From: Candidatus Cloacimonadota bacterium
Lineage (GTDB): Bacteria > Muiribacteriota > UBA6191 > JACPRK01
DNA length: 14,521 nt
Reading direction: 5' to 3'
Assembly: GCA_021772705.1 (NCBI GenBank)
Contig: JAJFLN010000543.1
Coordinates: 1-14,521 of the forward strand
In this document: piece by piece, positions 1 through 6,462 of the stretch
Position numbering within the stretch: the stretch's first letter is position 1
Layout of the letters: each line of letters opens with the position of its first letter
Translations under genes and position numbers: made by a program
The notes under the pieces: model-generated
The model's database searches: none
Seen by the model: only the letters and a program-made list of their open reading frames with translations
What the model was told of the DNA's origin: nothing

Positions 1-298
1 CGTCCTGGTCGACGCCGAGGCCTTGCCCCCGGGAGATCTGGAGCGATACATCCTGGCCGTCCCGGGTGTGGTCAGCTGCCACCAGATCCGATCACGGGGC
101 CGATCCGACGACATCCAGATCGATCTTCACCTGCAGGTCGATCCTTCCCTCACCATCGTCGCCGCCCACGAAATCGCACATGCAGCCAAGGACAAACTGA
201 TGGAGAAGTATGCCTCCGTCACGGACGTCATCATTCACATCGAGCCGGCCAAGGAACTGATGAACTCCCCGGAGGGAGTCGAGGAGCAATACCCATGA
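1..298 (+). CDS. Cation diffusion facilitator (CDF) transporter, C-terminal domain, 5'-partial
   Basis: The reading frame is open from base 2 and ends at TGA 296-298, so only about the last 98 residues of a gene that begins outside the window are seen. They fit the cytoplasmic dimerisation and metal-sensing domain of CDF (Zn/Fe/Co/Mn efflux) proteins: an alpha-beta pattern with AVPGVVSCHQIRSRG, then a strand DIQIDLHLQVD, a helix with AHEIAHAAKDKL and a final strand DVIIHIEP. The His and Asp/Glu positions in these segments match those that bind metal in this domain family. The internal TTG at 23 is not a real start, because the domain continues upstream of it. Which metal is exported cannot be told, as the membrane part is missing. 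The gene has no evident link to the respiratory operon downstream. Confidence 0.85.
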   Translation, partial: VLVDAEALPPGDLERYILAVPGVVSCHQIRSRGRSDDIQIDLHLQVDPSLTIVAAHEIAHAAKDKLMEKYASVTDVIIHIEPAKELMNSPEGVEEQYP

Positions 299-422
299 AT
301 TAGATGAACAGGTCAAACTTTCGTATGTCATTCAAGTGTTCATCACCACTCTCGGTCCCACCAGTCCAATTGGGGGTTTGGGGGAGCTGGCTCCCCCAAC
401 AGGGTGTGGGGGGGTATTGAGT
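299..422. other. Convergent intergenic stretch with hairpin
   Basis: This 124-base gap lies between the end of the CDF gene (+) and the end of the response regulator gene (-). It holds no credible gene. Its main content is a G-tract/C-tract inverted repeat at 378-399 and a small palindrome CCAATTGG at 368-375 or one base either side. Confidence 0.6.
378..399. terminator. Perfect inverted repeat, possible bidirectional terminator or REP-like palindrome
   Basis: Ten-base arms TTGGGGGAGC and GCTCCCCCAA are separated by only two bases, giving a very stable hairpin in either RNA strand. It lies between two genes that converge, which is where a shared terminator is expected. Neither side has a clear run of T after the stem, so a classical intrinsic terminator is not proven. 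A dispersed palindromic repeat of the REP kind is an alternative. Confidence 0.5.
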
Positions 423-1970
423 CTAGGAAGACTCTTCCTTCTTCGGGTCCTGATAGTCGTAGGCGTGAAGCTTGCGTCGCAGGTGGCGGACACTGATACC
501 GAGTGACTTCGCTGCCCGGGTCCGGTTGCCGCAGGTCTTCTTCAGGGACTCCAGGATGTGCTCCCGCTCCAGGTCCGCCAGGGAGAGGCCCAGGCGACCG
601 ATGACGGGATCGGTGCCAGGAGTCTCCAGCGGCGAGGGTGGACTCCCTGGGCCGCATGGAGACGGATCGGTCGCCTGGGTGGGTCTTCCCGATTCCTCCA
701 GCCGGCTCAGCGGCGGCGCCAGCTCGGCATGGATTGGCCGCAGGACCGACTCCGGGAGCGGCACTGGTACCGCTGGCTTTCCCGCCACGGCCCGGCGGAT
801 GGTGGGCGGGAAGTCGGTGGCCTCGATGACGGTCCGGTCCATGGCCTGAATGGTGGCGTACTCAACGGCATTGGAGAGCTCTCGAATGTTTCCCGGCCAG
901 TTGTGGGCCAGGAGGAACTTCATCCCATCCGGGCTGATCTCCGTCGGGCCACCGGCCCGTGAAACCCGGCCCGTCTTGAGGAAGTGGTATGCCAAGAGAG
1001 GGATATCCTCTTTCCGCGCCCGCAGGGGCGGCACGTCGATCCGAAAGACGTTGAGACGGTAGAACAGGTCCTCCCGGAACTTCCCTTCCGCCACCAGCGT
1101 CTCCAGGTCCTTGTTGGTAGCACAGACGATCCGGACATCGACGTTGGTCTCCCGGGAATCGCCAAGACGCCGGAATGAACCGTCCTCCAGGACTCGCAGG
1201 AGTTTGACTTGGGCCCCGGTCGTGAGCTCACCAATCTCATCGATGAACAGCGTTCCTTCATCGGCGGCCTCGAAGAGTCCGCGCTTAAAGGCGACGGCTC
1301 CCGTGAAGGCCCCCTTCTCGTGACCGAAGAGCTCGTTCTCCACCAGTGTCTCTTGCAGTGCTCCGCAGTTGACGGCGATCAGCTGATTGTCAGACCGGTT
1401 GCTGGCAGCATGGACCTCCTGAGCCACCAGCTCCTTGCCTGTCCCCGTCTCGCCTTGGATCAGCACCGGCGATTCGGTTCGGGCCACCCGATGGACGGAC
1501 TGCAGGACCTGCTCCAGGCAGCGACTTGTACCGACCAGATTCGCCCGGACACCTCGGCGAGCCAGCTCCTCGCGCAGCAGAATCGTCTGTTTCTGAAGGG
1601 ATCGCTTCTCGAAGGCCTTTCGAACCAGTAGCTCCAGCTCGGCCAGTTCCAGGGGCTTGGTGAGATAGTCATAAGCCCCCAGCTTCATCGCCTCGAGCGC
1701 CGTATCTATCGACCCATGGCCCGTGATGAACAGGACCTCGAGACCGGGCTGGAGTTCCTTCAGCTGCTTCCAGAGTTCGAGCCCCGAGATGCCCGGAAGC
1801 CGAACGTCCAGAATGGCGATGTCAAAGTAGCGCTCACGAGCCAGGGCCAGTGCCTCCGTGGCGTTTCCAGCCACCATCGGGGCGTCGTTGCGCTCCTCGA
1901 ACCTTTCATGAATAACGGAGCGGATATCCTCCTCGTCGTCCACTATCAGGATGTTCATGCCTCTCTGCAT
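423..1970 (-). CDS. NtrC-family sigma-54-dependent response regulator
   Basis: A 515-residue transcription activator with the standard three parts. The receiver domain (about 1-120) has the acidic pair in ILIVDDEED, the phospho-acceptor Asp55 in AILDVRLPG, Thr83 and Lys105. The AAA+ domain (about 145-390) has Walker A GETGTGKE (173-180), the sigma-54-contacting loop GAFTGA (220-225), Walker B LFIDEI (241-246) and the sensor region with NWPGNIREL (357-365). A Fis-type helix-turn-helix follows near 467-503 (GNRTRAAKSLGIS). The linker at about 395-458 is unusually long and proline-rich. The GAFTGA loop shows that it should activate sigma-54 promoters. The gene follows the kinase gene after a single base, so they form an operon. 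A second Met (1958) is possible, but the first has a GAGG-like site upstream. The likely target is the divergent operon starting at 3544, which has a matching -24/-12 element (inference). Confidence 0.95.
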   Translation of the reverse strand: MQRGMNILIVDDEEDIRSVIHERFEERNDAPMVAGNATEALALARERYFDIAILDVRLPGISGLELWKQLKELQPGLEVLFITGHGSIDTALEAMKLGAYDYLTKPLELAELELLVRKAFEKRSLQKQTILLREELARRGVRANLVGTSRCLEQVLQSVHRVARTESPVLIQGETGTGKELVAQEVHAASNRSDNQLIAVNCGALQETLVENELFGHEKGAFTGAVAFKRGLFEAADEGTLFIDEIGELTTGAQVKLLRVLEDGSFRRLGDSRETNVDVRIVCATNKDLETLVAEGKFREDLFYRLNVFRIDVPPLRARKEDIPLLAYHFLKTGRVSRAGGPTEISPDGMKFLLAHNWPGNIRELSNAVEYATIQAMDRTVIEATDFPPTIRRAVAGKPAVPVPLPESVLRPIHAELAPPLSRLEESGRPTQATDPSPCGPGSPPSPLETPGTDPVIGRLGLSLADLEREHILESLKKTCGNRTRAAKSLGISVRHLRRKLHAYDYQDPKKEESS

Positions 1971-1971
1971 C

Positions 1972-3201
1972 TCAGGCGGCCTCGTTCCGTGTCACCGGCG
2001 AAGCCGAGCTGGCAAGCCGGACGGTGAAGAGCGTCCCTCTTTCGGGAGAGCTGTCAAAGGTGATGGAGCCGTTCAACTGCTTGACGATGCGCGAGCAGAT
2101 CGCCAGCCCGAGGCCTGTGCCGAGGCCCGTCGACTTGGTTGTGAAGAACGGCGAGAAGAGGTCGCTCCGATGCTCTTGGGGAATGCCCTCGCCCCGGTCC
2201 TCGAACTCCAGGCAGACCTCGCCGCCCTCCTGCCGGGCCCGGATCGAGACCGTACCGCCCTCGGGACTGGCGTCCAGAGCATTGGTCAGAAGGTTCAGCA
2301 TGACTTGTTGCAGCTCCCCTTTTTGCCCAAGTACGGGGTGCAACCCCTCGTCGATCTCGGTCTCCACCACGATGGCTCGCTGTCGGGCCTCTGGCTCCAC
2401 CAGCGACAGGGTGTCAGCCAGGGCCCGAGCTATGTCGACCTTCGCCGGGGGGGCGTCCACACCCCGGGTGAAGTTGAGCAATCCCATGGTGATGTCCTTG
2501 CACCGCTTCACATTCTTCCGGATCGTGGCCAGGTGCTTGGGGAACTTCTTGAACGAGTCCCGCTCTGCCAGGTCTGGCTTCTTCGCCGCCTCCGAGAGCT
2601 GTTCGGCGTATGCCGAGATGCTCGTCAGGGGATTGTTGATCTCGTGGGCGATGCTCGAGGCGAGTTCTCCCAGAGCGGCCAGCTTGGCAGCCCGCAGGAG
2701 CTGGGTCTCGAGGCGCCGGCGCTCGGTGATGTCCTGGACCAGCTCGAGGACGTGATCCGATTTGCCATCTGCCGCCAGGACCGGCGCGGCGATGACCCGG
2801 AAGAACTGTTCCTCTCCGGACTCCAGCTCCACCCTGTGCTCCGAGACGGCAAGCTCTCCCGTCTCGAAGGCCTCCTCGACGGGGCATTCCGGGCAGACTT
2901 CGGTCCGGTTCCAGAGACTCTTGAAGCAAGGGCTGATCGGCTCGCCATCGCGCTCCGAGAGCTTCTGAAAGGCAGGTATGACCCGGAATTCCCGGGTGAT
3001 GGGAGTGACCCCCATCCCCAGGCCGGCTCTCAGGGCTTCCATCCGGGCCAGCTCACCTGAAACGGTCTGCTCCAGCTCGCCGATCTGCTCGTTGAGAGAC
3101 TCGATTCGCTGCTCCGCCTCTTCCCGGTCAGCGCGGGAAAGCATCCATCCCAGGCCGGTAATGGAGCAGAGTATGAGCAGGACGAAGAGTGCAATCCACA
3201 T
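1972..3201 (-). CDS. Membrane-anchored PAS sensor histidine kinase
   Basis: A 409-residue kinase expected to phosphorylate the response regulator encoded next to it. Residues 3-24 form one hydrophobic helix. It is followed by a charged coiled-coil stretch (about 25-60) and a PAS-like domain (about 65-160) ending in LELVQDITERRRLE. The dimerisation/phosphotransfer helix carries the phospho-acceptor His186 in SSIAHEINNPLTS. The ATPase domain has the N box MLNLLTNALD (301-310), G1 DRGEGI (335-340), the F box FSPFFTTK and G2 GTGLGLA (361-367). With one N-terminal helix and no sizeable periplasmic loop, the sensing part is cytoplasmic. The PAS domain has three cysteines in the pattern C92-x10-C103-x2-C106, which could hold a redox-active or metal-bound group. 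The signal is unknown; nitrogen oxides or redox state would fit the neighbourhood. No strong ribosome site precedes the ATG. Confidence 0.93.
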   Translation of the reverse strand: MWIALFVLLILCSITGLGWMLSRADREEAEQRIESLNEQIGELEQTVSGELARMEALRAGLGMGVTPITREFRVIPAFQKLSERDGEPISPCFKSLWNRTEVCPECPVEEAFETGELAVSEHRVELESGEEQFFRVIAAPVLAADGKSDHVLELVQDITERRRLETQLLRAAKLAALGELASSIAHEINNPLTSISAYAEQLSEAAKKPDLAERDSFKKFPKHLATIRKNVKRCKDITMGLLNFTRGVDAPPAKVDIARALADTLSLVEPEARQRAIVVETEIDEGLHPVLGQKGELQQVMLNLLTNALDASPEGGTVSIRARQEGGEVCLEFEDRGEGIPQEHRSDLFSPFFTTKSTGLGTGLGLAICSRIVKQLNGSITFDSSPERGTLFTVRLASSASPVTRNEAA

Positions 3202-3288
3202 GATCCAGTACCCGCCCGGTCTCGCAAGGACTTGGAGCGACCAGTCGTCGGGAAGGAATCCCTGGAAAGCCAGTCGAGGACGGGCCCC

Positions 3289-3403
3289 TATTGTATGCCC
3301 TGCCCCCTGCTGAGCTCAACCGCCATGGTGACAATATGTCCGGGTTGCCCGTTCCAGCCGATCCCGAAACACGGGTAATGAATACTCGCAAACTTATTGT
3401 ATG
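3289..3403. repeat. Short AT-rich repeats, candidate activator-binding sites
   Basis: The nine-base word TATTGTATG occurs at 3289-3297 and again at 3395-3403, 106 bases apart (about ten helical turns). The palindromic GACAATATGTC lies between them at 3330-3340. ATGGTGAC is also found twice, at 3325-3332 and 3401-3408. In such GC-rich DNA these AT-rich repeats stand out. They lie about 90-200 bases upstream of the predicted sigma-54 start point, which is the usual place for NtrC-type enhancer sites. Their role is inference. Confidence 0.35.
3290..3319 (-). promoter_or_regulatory. Candidate sigma-70-type promoter for the histidine kinase operon
   Basis: On the minus strand TTGAGC (3319-3314) is followed after 18 bases by TACAAT (3295-3290), about 89 bases before the kinase ATG. 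The -10 matches five of six consensus bases and the -35 four of six. The same TACAAT core occurs again at 3401-3396 without a good -35, so the two copies may instead be operator repeats. Confidence 0.35.
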
Positions 3404-3462
3404 GTGACCCTTGTTACTTACCGTTCAGGGGTCGCTGAGCTATCTTCGAGGCCACCCTGTCC

Positions 3463-3478
3463 TGGCGATTGAGTTGCC
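3463..3478 (+). promoter_or_regulatory. Candidate sigma-54 (-24/-12) promoter of the Rieske-Nap operon
   Basis: TGGCGATTGAGTTGCC matches the sigma-54 consensus TGGCAC-N5-TTGC: the invariant GG (3464-3465) and GC (3476-3477) are separated by exactly ten bases, and TTGC is complete at the -12 site. Transcription would begin near 3489, about 55 bases before the ATG at 3544. Its position next to, and divergent from, a GAFTGA-bearing activator gene supports it strongly. Confidence 0.65.
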
Positions 3479-3505
3479 ACTCGGGCACGAGGTTCATCGG
3501 ATTCG

Positions 3506-3522
3506 AGAGTCCCGGAGACTCT
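3506..3522 (+). promoter_or_regulatory. Small hairpin in the predicted leader of the Rieske gene
   Basis: AGAGTC and GACTCT are perfect complements around the five-base loop CCGGA. The stem ends about a dozen bases before the GGAGG ribosome site at 3535-3539. It could affect message stability or translation; no function is shown. Confidence 0.3.
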
Positions 3523-3543
3523 TATCACCCAGCAGGAGGTCGC

Positions 3544-3978
3544 ATGGAGCGAAGATCGCTGATTTCATGGCTGTTCATGCTGTGCGGTCTCGCCGTCAGC
3601 TACGGAGCGGGCGTGTTCTACGCGCTTCGGTTTCTCTATCCCAGCCGAAACGCCGTGGTCCGGCAACTCTATGTAGCCGCTGCAGACTCGATCCGTCCCG
3701 GTCAGAGTCTTTCCTACACCCTCCCCTCGGGCGCCAAGGTCGCCGTGACCCGGACGGTCAAGGGGCTGGTGGCTCTGTCGAACACTTGTCCCCATCTGGG
3801 ATGCAAGGTCCACTGGGAGGGCGAGAAGAATCGATTCCTGTGCCCCTGTCATGACGGTGTCTTCGACCCTGAGGGAAACCCGGTCTCCGGCCCCCCGGCC
3901 TCTGAGGGCACGCCTCTCGGCAAGTACGAGATCGCCGAGAAAGACGGCCAGGTGTACCTGGTTTTCGAGGAGGTGTGA
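3544..3978 (+). CDS. Rieske 2Fe-2S protein of a cytochrome b complex
   Basis: A 144-residue Rieske iron-sulfur protein, which in cytochrome bc/b6f complexes takes an electron from quinol at the Qo site and passes it to a c-type cytochrome. The N-terminus MERRSLISWLFMLCGL is a twin-arginine-like signal anchor, with one membrane helix to about residue 30. The cluster motifs are box 1 CPHLGC (Cys82, His84, Cys87) and box 2 CPCHDG (Cys100, Cys102, His103). Cys82, His84, Cys100 and His103 should bind the cluster, and Cys87-Cys102 should form the usual disulfide. The ATG at 3544 is chosen because GGAGG (3535-3539) precedes it and the signal anchor begins there; a TTG start at 3469 would fall inside the predicted promoter. 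This is the first gene of the operon, and its stop lies 11 bases before the cytochrome b ATG. Confidence 0.93.
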   Translation: MERRSLISWLFMLCGLAVSYGAGVFYALRFLYPSRNAVVRQLYVAAADSIRPGQSLSYTLPSGAKVAVTRTVKGLVALSNTCPHLGCKVHWEGEKNRFLCPCHDGVFDPEGNPVSGPPASEGTPLGKYEIAEKDGQVYLVFEEV

Positions 3979-3989
3979 CAAGTCCCATC

Positions 3990-5042
3990 ATGAGCCGCAC
4001 CCTCGAAACCGCAGCAGACTGGATTTCCGAGCGGATTCCCCTTCAGCTGGAGCAGCTGAAGCACTTCGGCAGTGAGCCGGTGCCCTACCACCTGAAGCGG
4101 TGGTGGTTCTGCCTGGGCGGAACCCCGGCGTACCTGTTCCTGGTCCAGATACTGACGGGCATTCTGCTCACGTTCTATTACGTACCCGATCCGGAGAAGG
4201 CCTACGACAGCGTCCAGGCCCTCTCGTCGGGAATCCCCTTCGGCTGGTACATCCGAGGCCTGCACAAGTGGTCGGCGAACCTGATGATCGTGACGGTGGT
4301 CCTCCACGCCCTGCGGGTCTTCTTCACCGGCGCTTACCGGAAACCGCGGGAGATCAACTGGGTCATCGGCTGCGGCATCCTCGGGACCGTGCTGGTCTTC
4401 GGATTCACGGGCTACTCCCTGGTCTACGAGCAGCTGTCCTACTGGGGCGCCACGGTGGCCGGTAACCTGACTCAGGCCGTGCCCTTCGTGGGTCAGTACC
4501 TGGGCGATCTCCTCCGTGGAGGCGAGCGGATCGGGGACAACACCCTGACCCGATTCTTCGTGCTCCACATCGGGGTGCTGCCGACGGTGCTGATAGCTCT
4601 GCTCGCGGTTCACATCCTGCTGATCCGTCTCATCGGGGTGACGGAGTACCGGTTCGAGGACGAGCCGGAGGAGAAGCAGACCTTCCCCTTCTTCCCGGAC
4701 CACTTCCTGACGGAGGTCGGTATCGGGGTGGTGCTGATGATCATCCTGACCTGCCTGGTCTGCATCTTCCCTCCGGGGCTGGGCGAACGAGCGGATCCTC
4801 TGGTGACACCGGAACACATCAAACCTGAATGGTACTTCTTCTGGGCCTTCCGGTGGCTGAAGCTCACCGGTCTTCAGCTCGCCGTCATCAGCCAGGGTCT
4901 GGCAGCGATGACGATGGTCTGCTGGCCCTGGATCGATGCCGCAATACGCCGGCGCAGACCCGACAGTGACGCTTCGATCTGGATTGGCATCGTAGCTTTT
5001 CTCACCCTGCTTGGCTTGACCCTCTGGGAGGCTCTTGCATGA
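3990..5042 (+). CDS. Cytochrome b (b6 and subunit IV in one chain), quinol-oxidising subunit
   Basis: A roughly 350-residue integral membrane cytochrome b that should oxidise quinol together with the Rieske protein. In residue numbers from ATG 3990, heme-binding His pairs are His92/His106 in helix B (spacing 14) and His193/His208 in helix D. The helix D spacing of 15 is the b6-type value, whereas mitochondrial-type cytochrome b has 14. WFCLGG places Cys41 where cytochrome b6 carries the Cys that covalently binds the extra heme c_n. The subunit IV-like part follows with the Qo motif PEWY (279-282) and two or three further helices, so the two b6f proteins are one chain here. The start is uncertain: GTG at 3975 would overlap the Rieske stop as GTGA and add five residues, but neither start has ideal ribosome-site spacing. 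The stop overlaps the next gene as ATGA. Confidence 0.92.
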   Translation: MSRTLETAADWISERIPLQLEQLKHFGSEPVPYHLKRWWFCLGGTPAYLFLVQILTGILLTFYYVPDPEKAYDSVQALSSGIPFGWYIRGLHKWSANLMIVTVVLHALRVFFTGAYRKPREINWVIGCGILGTVLVFGFTGYSLVYEQLSYWGATVAGNLTQAVPFVGQYLGDLLRGGERIGDNTLTRFFVLHIGVLPTVLIALLAVHILLIRLIGVTEYRFEDEPEEKQTFPFFPDHFLTEVGIGVVLMIILTCLVCIFPPGLGERADPLVTPEHIKPEWYFFWAFRWLKLTGLQLAVISQGLAAMTMVCWPWIDAAIRRRRPDSDASIWIGIVAFLTLLGLTLWEALA

Positions 5043-6382
5043 CACTCGACACGAAACGATACATAGTTGGAATTCTAGGCTTCATGTTCTTGATCTGTCT
5101 GATCATCGTTGCCTGGGTTGAGGGGGGCAAGCAGCGCTTGGGCCATCGGGTAACGCCTGCCGTGGCCGCTGACAGCAAGGACTGCGTCACCTGTCACATG
5201 GTGACGTCACCGGTGGTGGTGAAGCAGTGGGAGGACTCCCTGCATGCCAAGCGCGGTGTCGGCTGCTTCACATGTCACGAGGCGCTGAAGGGCGACGTGG
5301 ACGGCTTCGAACACCACGGTCGCCGGATCGCCACCATCGTCAGTCCCAAGGACTGCGCCCGGTGCCACAACAAAGAGTTCCACGAGCAGCAGGGCAGCCG
5401 CCATGCCGACGCGGCCAAGTTCACGGGCTCCCTGGACAACTTCCTCGGTGAGATCGTCGAAGGCGGACCGGCGGCGACGCTGGGTTGCAAGGCGTGCCAC
5501 GGCTCGACGGTGAAGGTGCTGCCCGACGGGCGGCTCGATCCGGCCACCTGGCCCAACGGCGGCATGGGACGAATCAATCCCGATGGGTCCAAGGGTTCCT
5601 GCGCTGCGTGCCATTACAGACATGACTTCAGCCTGGCCATCGCCCGCGGCCCCGAGACCTGCGGCAAGTGTCACATGGGTCCCGACCATCCTCAGATCGA
5701 GATCTACAACGAGTCGAAGCACGGCGTTCGATTTGCCACCTTCCGGGATCAGATGAACCTGACCTCGAAGGAGTGGATTCCGGGCAAGAATTACCACGCG
5801 GCTCCGACCTGTGCGACCTGCCACATGTCAGCCACCAAGAACCAGGGGGTCACCCACGATGTGGGCACACGACTGAGCTGGACCCTGCGGCCCGTCATCT
5901 CCACCCGGCAGGAGAACTACGAGAAGAAGCGGAAGGACATGCTCGACGTCTGCAACCACTGTCATTCCAAGCAGTGGTCTGAGAACTACTACAAGCAGTT
6001 CGATGCCTTCGTGGAGCTGTACAACGAGAAGTTCGCCGAACCGGCCGCGGAGATCATGAAGGGCCTCAAGGCCTCGGGCAAGATAACGCCGATCCCCTTC
6101 GACGACGAACTGGAGTGGATCTTCTTCGAGTTGTGGCATCACGAGGGCCGGCGCGGCCGGCACGGCGCCGCCATGATGGGCCCCGATTTTGTCCAGTGGC
6201 ATGGCGCCTACGAGGTGGCCAAGCACTTCTACAGCAGCTTCCTTCCCAAGGCGAGGAAGCTGGATCCGGAGCTAGTGGATCGCGTTATCGAAGGCTCACC
6301 GCACCACGCCTGGCGAAACGGACTTTCCAAGGAAGAGATGGAGCGACAGCTGAACTTCTACAAGGAACGATACGGTCAATGA
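5039..6382 (+). CDS. Membrane-anchored octaheme c-type cytochrome, hydroxylamine oxidoreductase (HAO) family
   Basis: A 447-residue protein with one N-terminal membrane helix (about 8-27) and eight CXXCH heme motifs with first Cys at 49, 76, 106, 150, 188, 208, 258 and 305. The motif spacing and the segments WPNGGMGRINPDGS, RHDFSLA, GPDHPQIEIYNESKHG and CATCHMS are typical of the HAO family. Asp216-His217 in GPDHP correspond, from memory of the family, to the active-site Asp-His. Family members either oxidise hydroxylamine (with a heme-tyrosine crosslink) or, when the crosslinking Tyr is absent, reduce nitrite, NO or hydroxylamine. In the C-terminal region where I expect that Tyr the sequence reads PDFVQWHG (Phe384), which favours a reductase. 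It overlaps the cytochrome b stop by four bases, so it is translationally coupled to the quinol-oxidising complex and faces the periplasm. A similar gene order with a Rieske/cytochrome b and an HAO-like octaheme protein is recalled from anammox bacteria. Confidence 0.9.
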   Translation: MTLDTKRYIVGILGFMFLICLIIVAWVEGGKQRLGHRVTPAVAADSKDCVTCHMVTSPVVVKQWEDSLHAKRGVGCFTCHEALKGDVDGFEHHGRRIATIVSPKDCARCHNKEFHEQQGSRHADAAKFTGSLDNFLGEIVEGGPAATLGCKACHGSTVKVLPDGRLDPATWPNGGMGRINPDGSKGSCAACHYRHDFSLAIARGPETCGKCHMGPDHPQIEIYNESKHGVRFATFRDQMNLTSKEWIPGKNYHAAPTCATCHMSATKNQGVTHDVGTRLSWTLRPVISTRQENYEKKRKDMLDVCNHCHSKQWSENYYKQFDAFVELYNEKFAEPAAEIMKGLKASGKITPIPFDDELEWIFFELWHHEGRRGRHGAAMMGPDFVQWHGAYEVAKHFYSSFLPKARKLDPELVDRVIEGSPHHAWRNGLSKEEMERQLNFYKERYGQ

Positions 6383-6462
6383 AACCTTCCTGAGGTGGCG
6401 ATTCCGAGGCCGGGACGGACCGGGACCGATTCCCTCAGGGATTCAGGATTCGGAGAAGACAG
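6383..6462 (+). other. Short spacer between the octaheme and NapDA genes
   Basis: Eighty bases with no gene. GGAG at 6452-6455 lies seven bases before the ATG at 6463 and sets that start. A weak -24/-12-like string TGGCGATTCCGAGGCC (6396-6411) has the right GG-N10-GC spacing but a poor -12 element. Confidence 0.5.

Larger units (their letters stand above)
3202..3543. other. Divergent control region between the two-component genes and the respiratory operon
   Basis: A 342-base gap between divergent starts with no credible gene; the TTG-initiated reading at 3469 overlaps the promoter and is not used. It holds a sigma-54-like element facing right (3463-3478), a sigma-70-like element facing left (3290-3319), two copies of TATTGTATG (3289-3297 and 3395-3403), an imperfect palindrome GACAATATGTC (3330-3340), and a small hairpin (3506-3522) in the presumed leader of the Rieske gene. 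Confidence 0.6.

Noticed and set aside
1951..3060. A 369-codon plus-strand frame opposite the histidine kinase
   Set aside because: The minus strand encodes all kinase boxes; this is a by-product of high GC.
3469..3543. A TTG start extending the Rieske protein upstream
   Set aside because: It would begin inside the predicted sigma-54 promoter, ahead of the expected transcript start, and put a non-hydrophobic stretch before the signal anchor. The ATG at 3544 has a good GGAGG site.
3849..5045. A 398-codon open frame on the minus strand opposite cytochrome b
   Set aside because: It mirrors the whole cytochrome b gene, has Gln/Glu/His-rich low-complexity protein with no domain, and the plus strand is clearly coding with heme ligands and PEWY.
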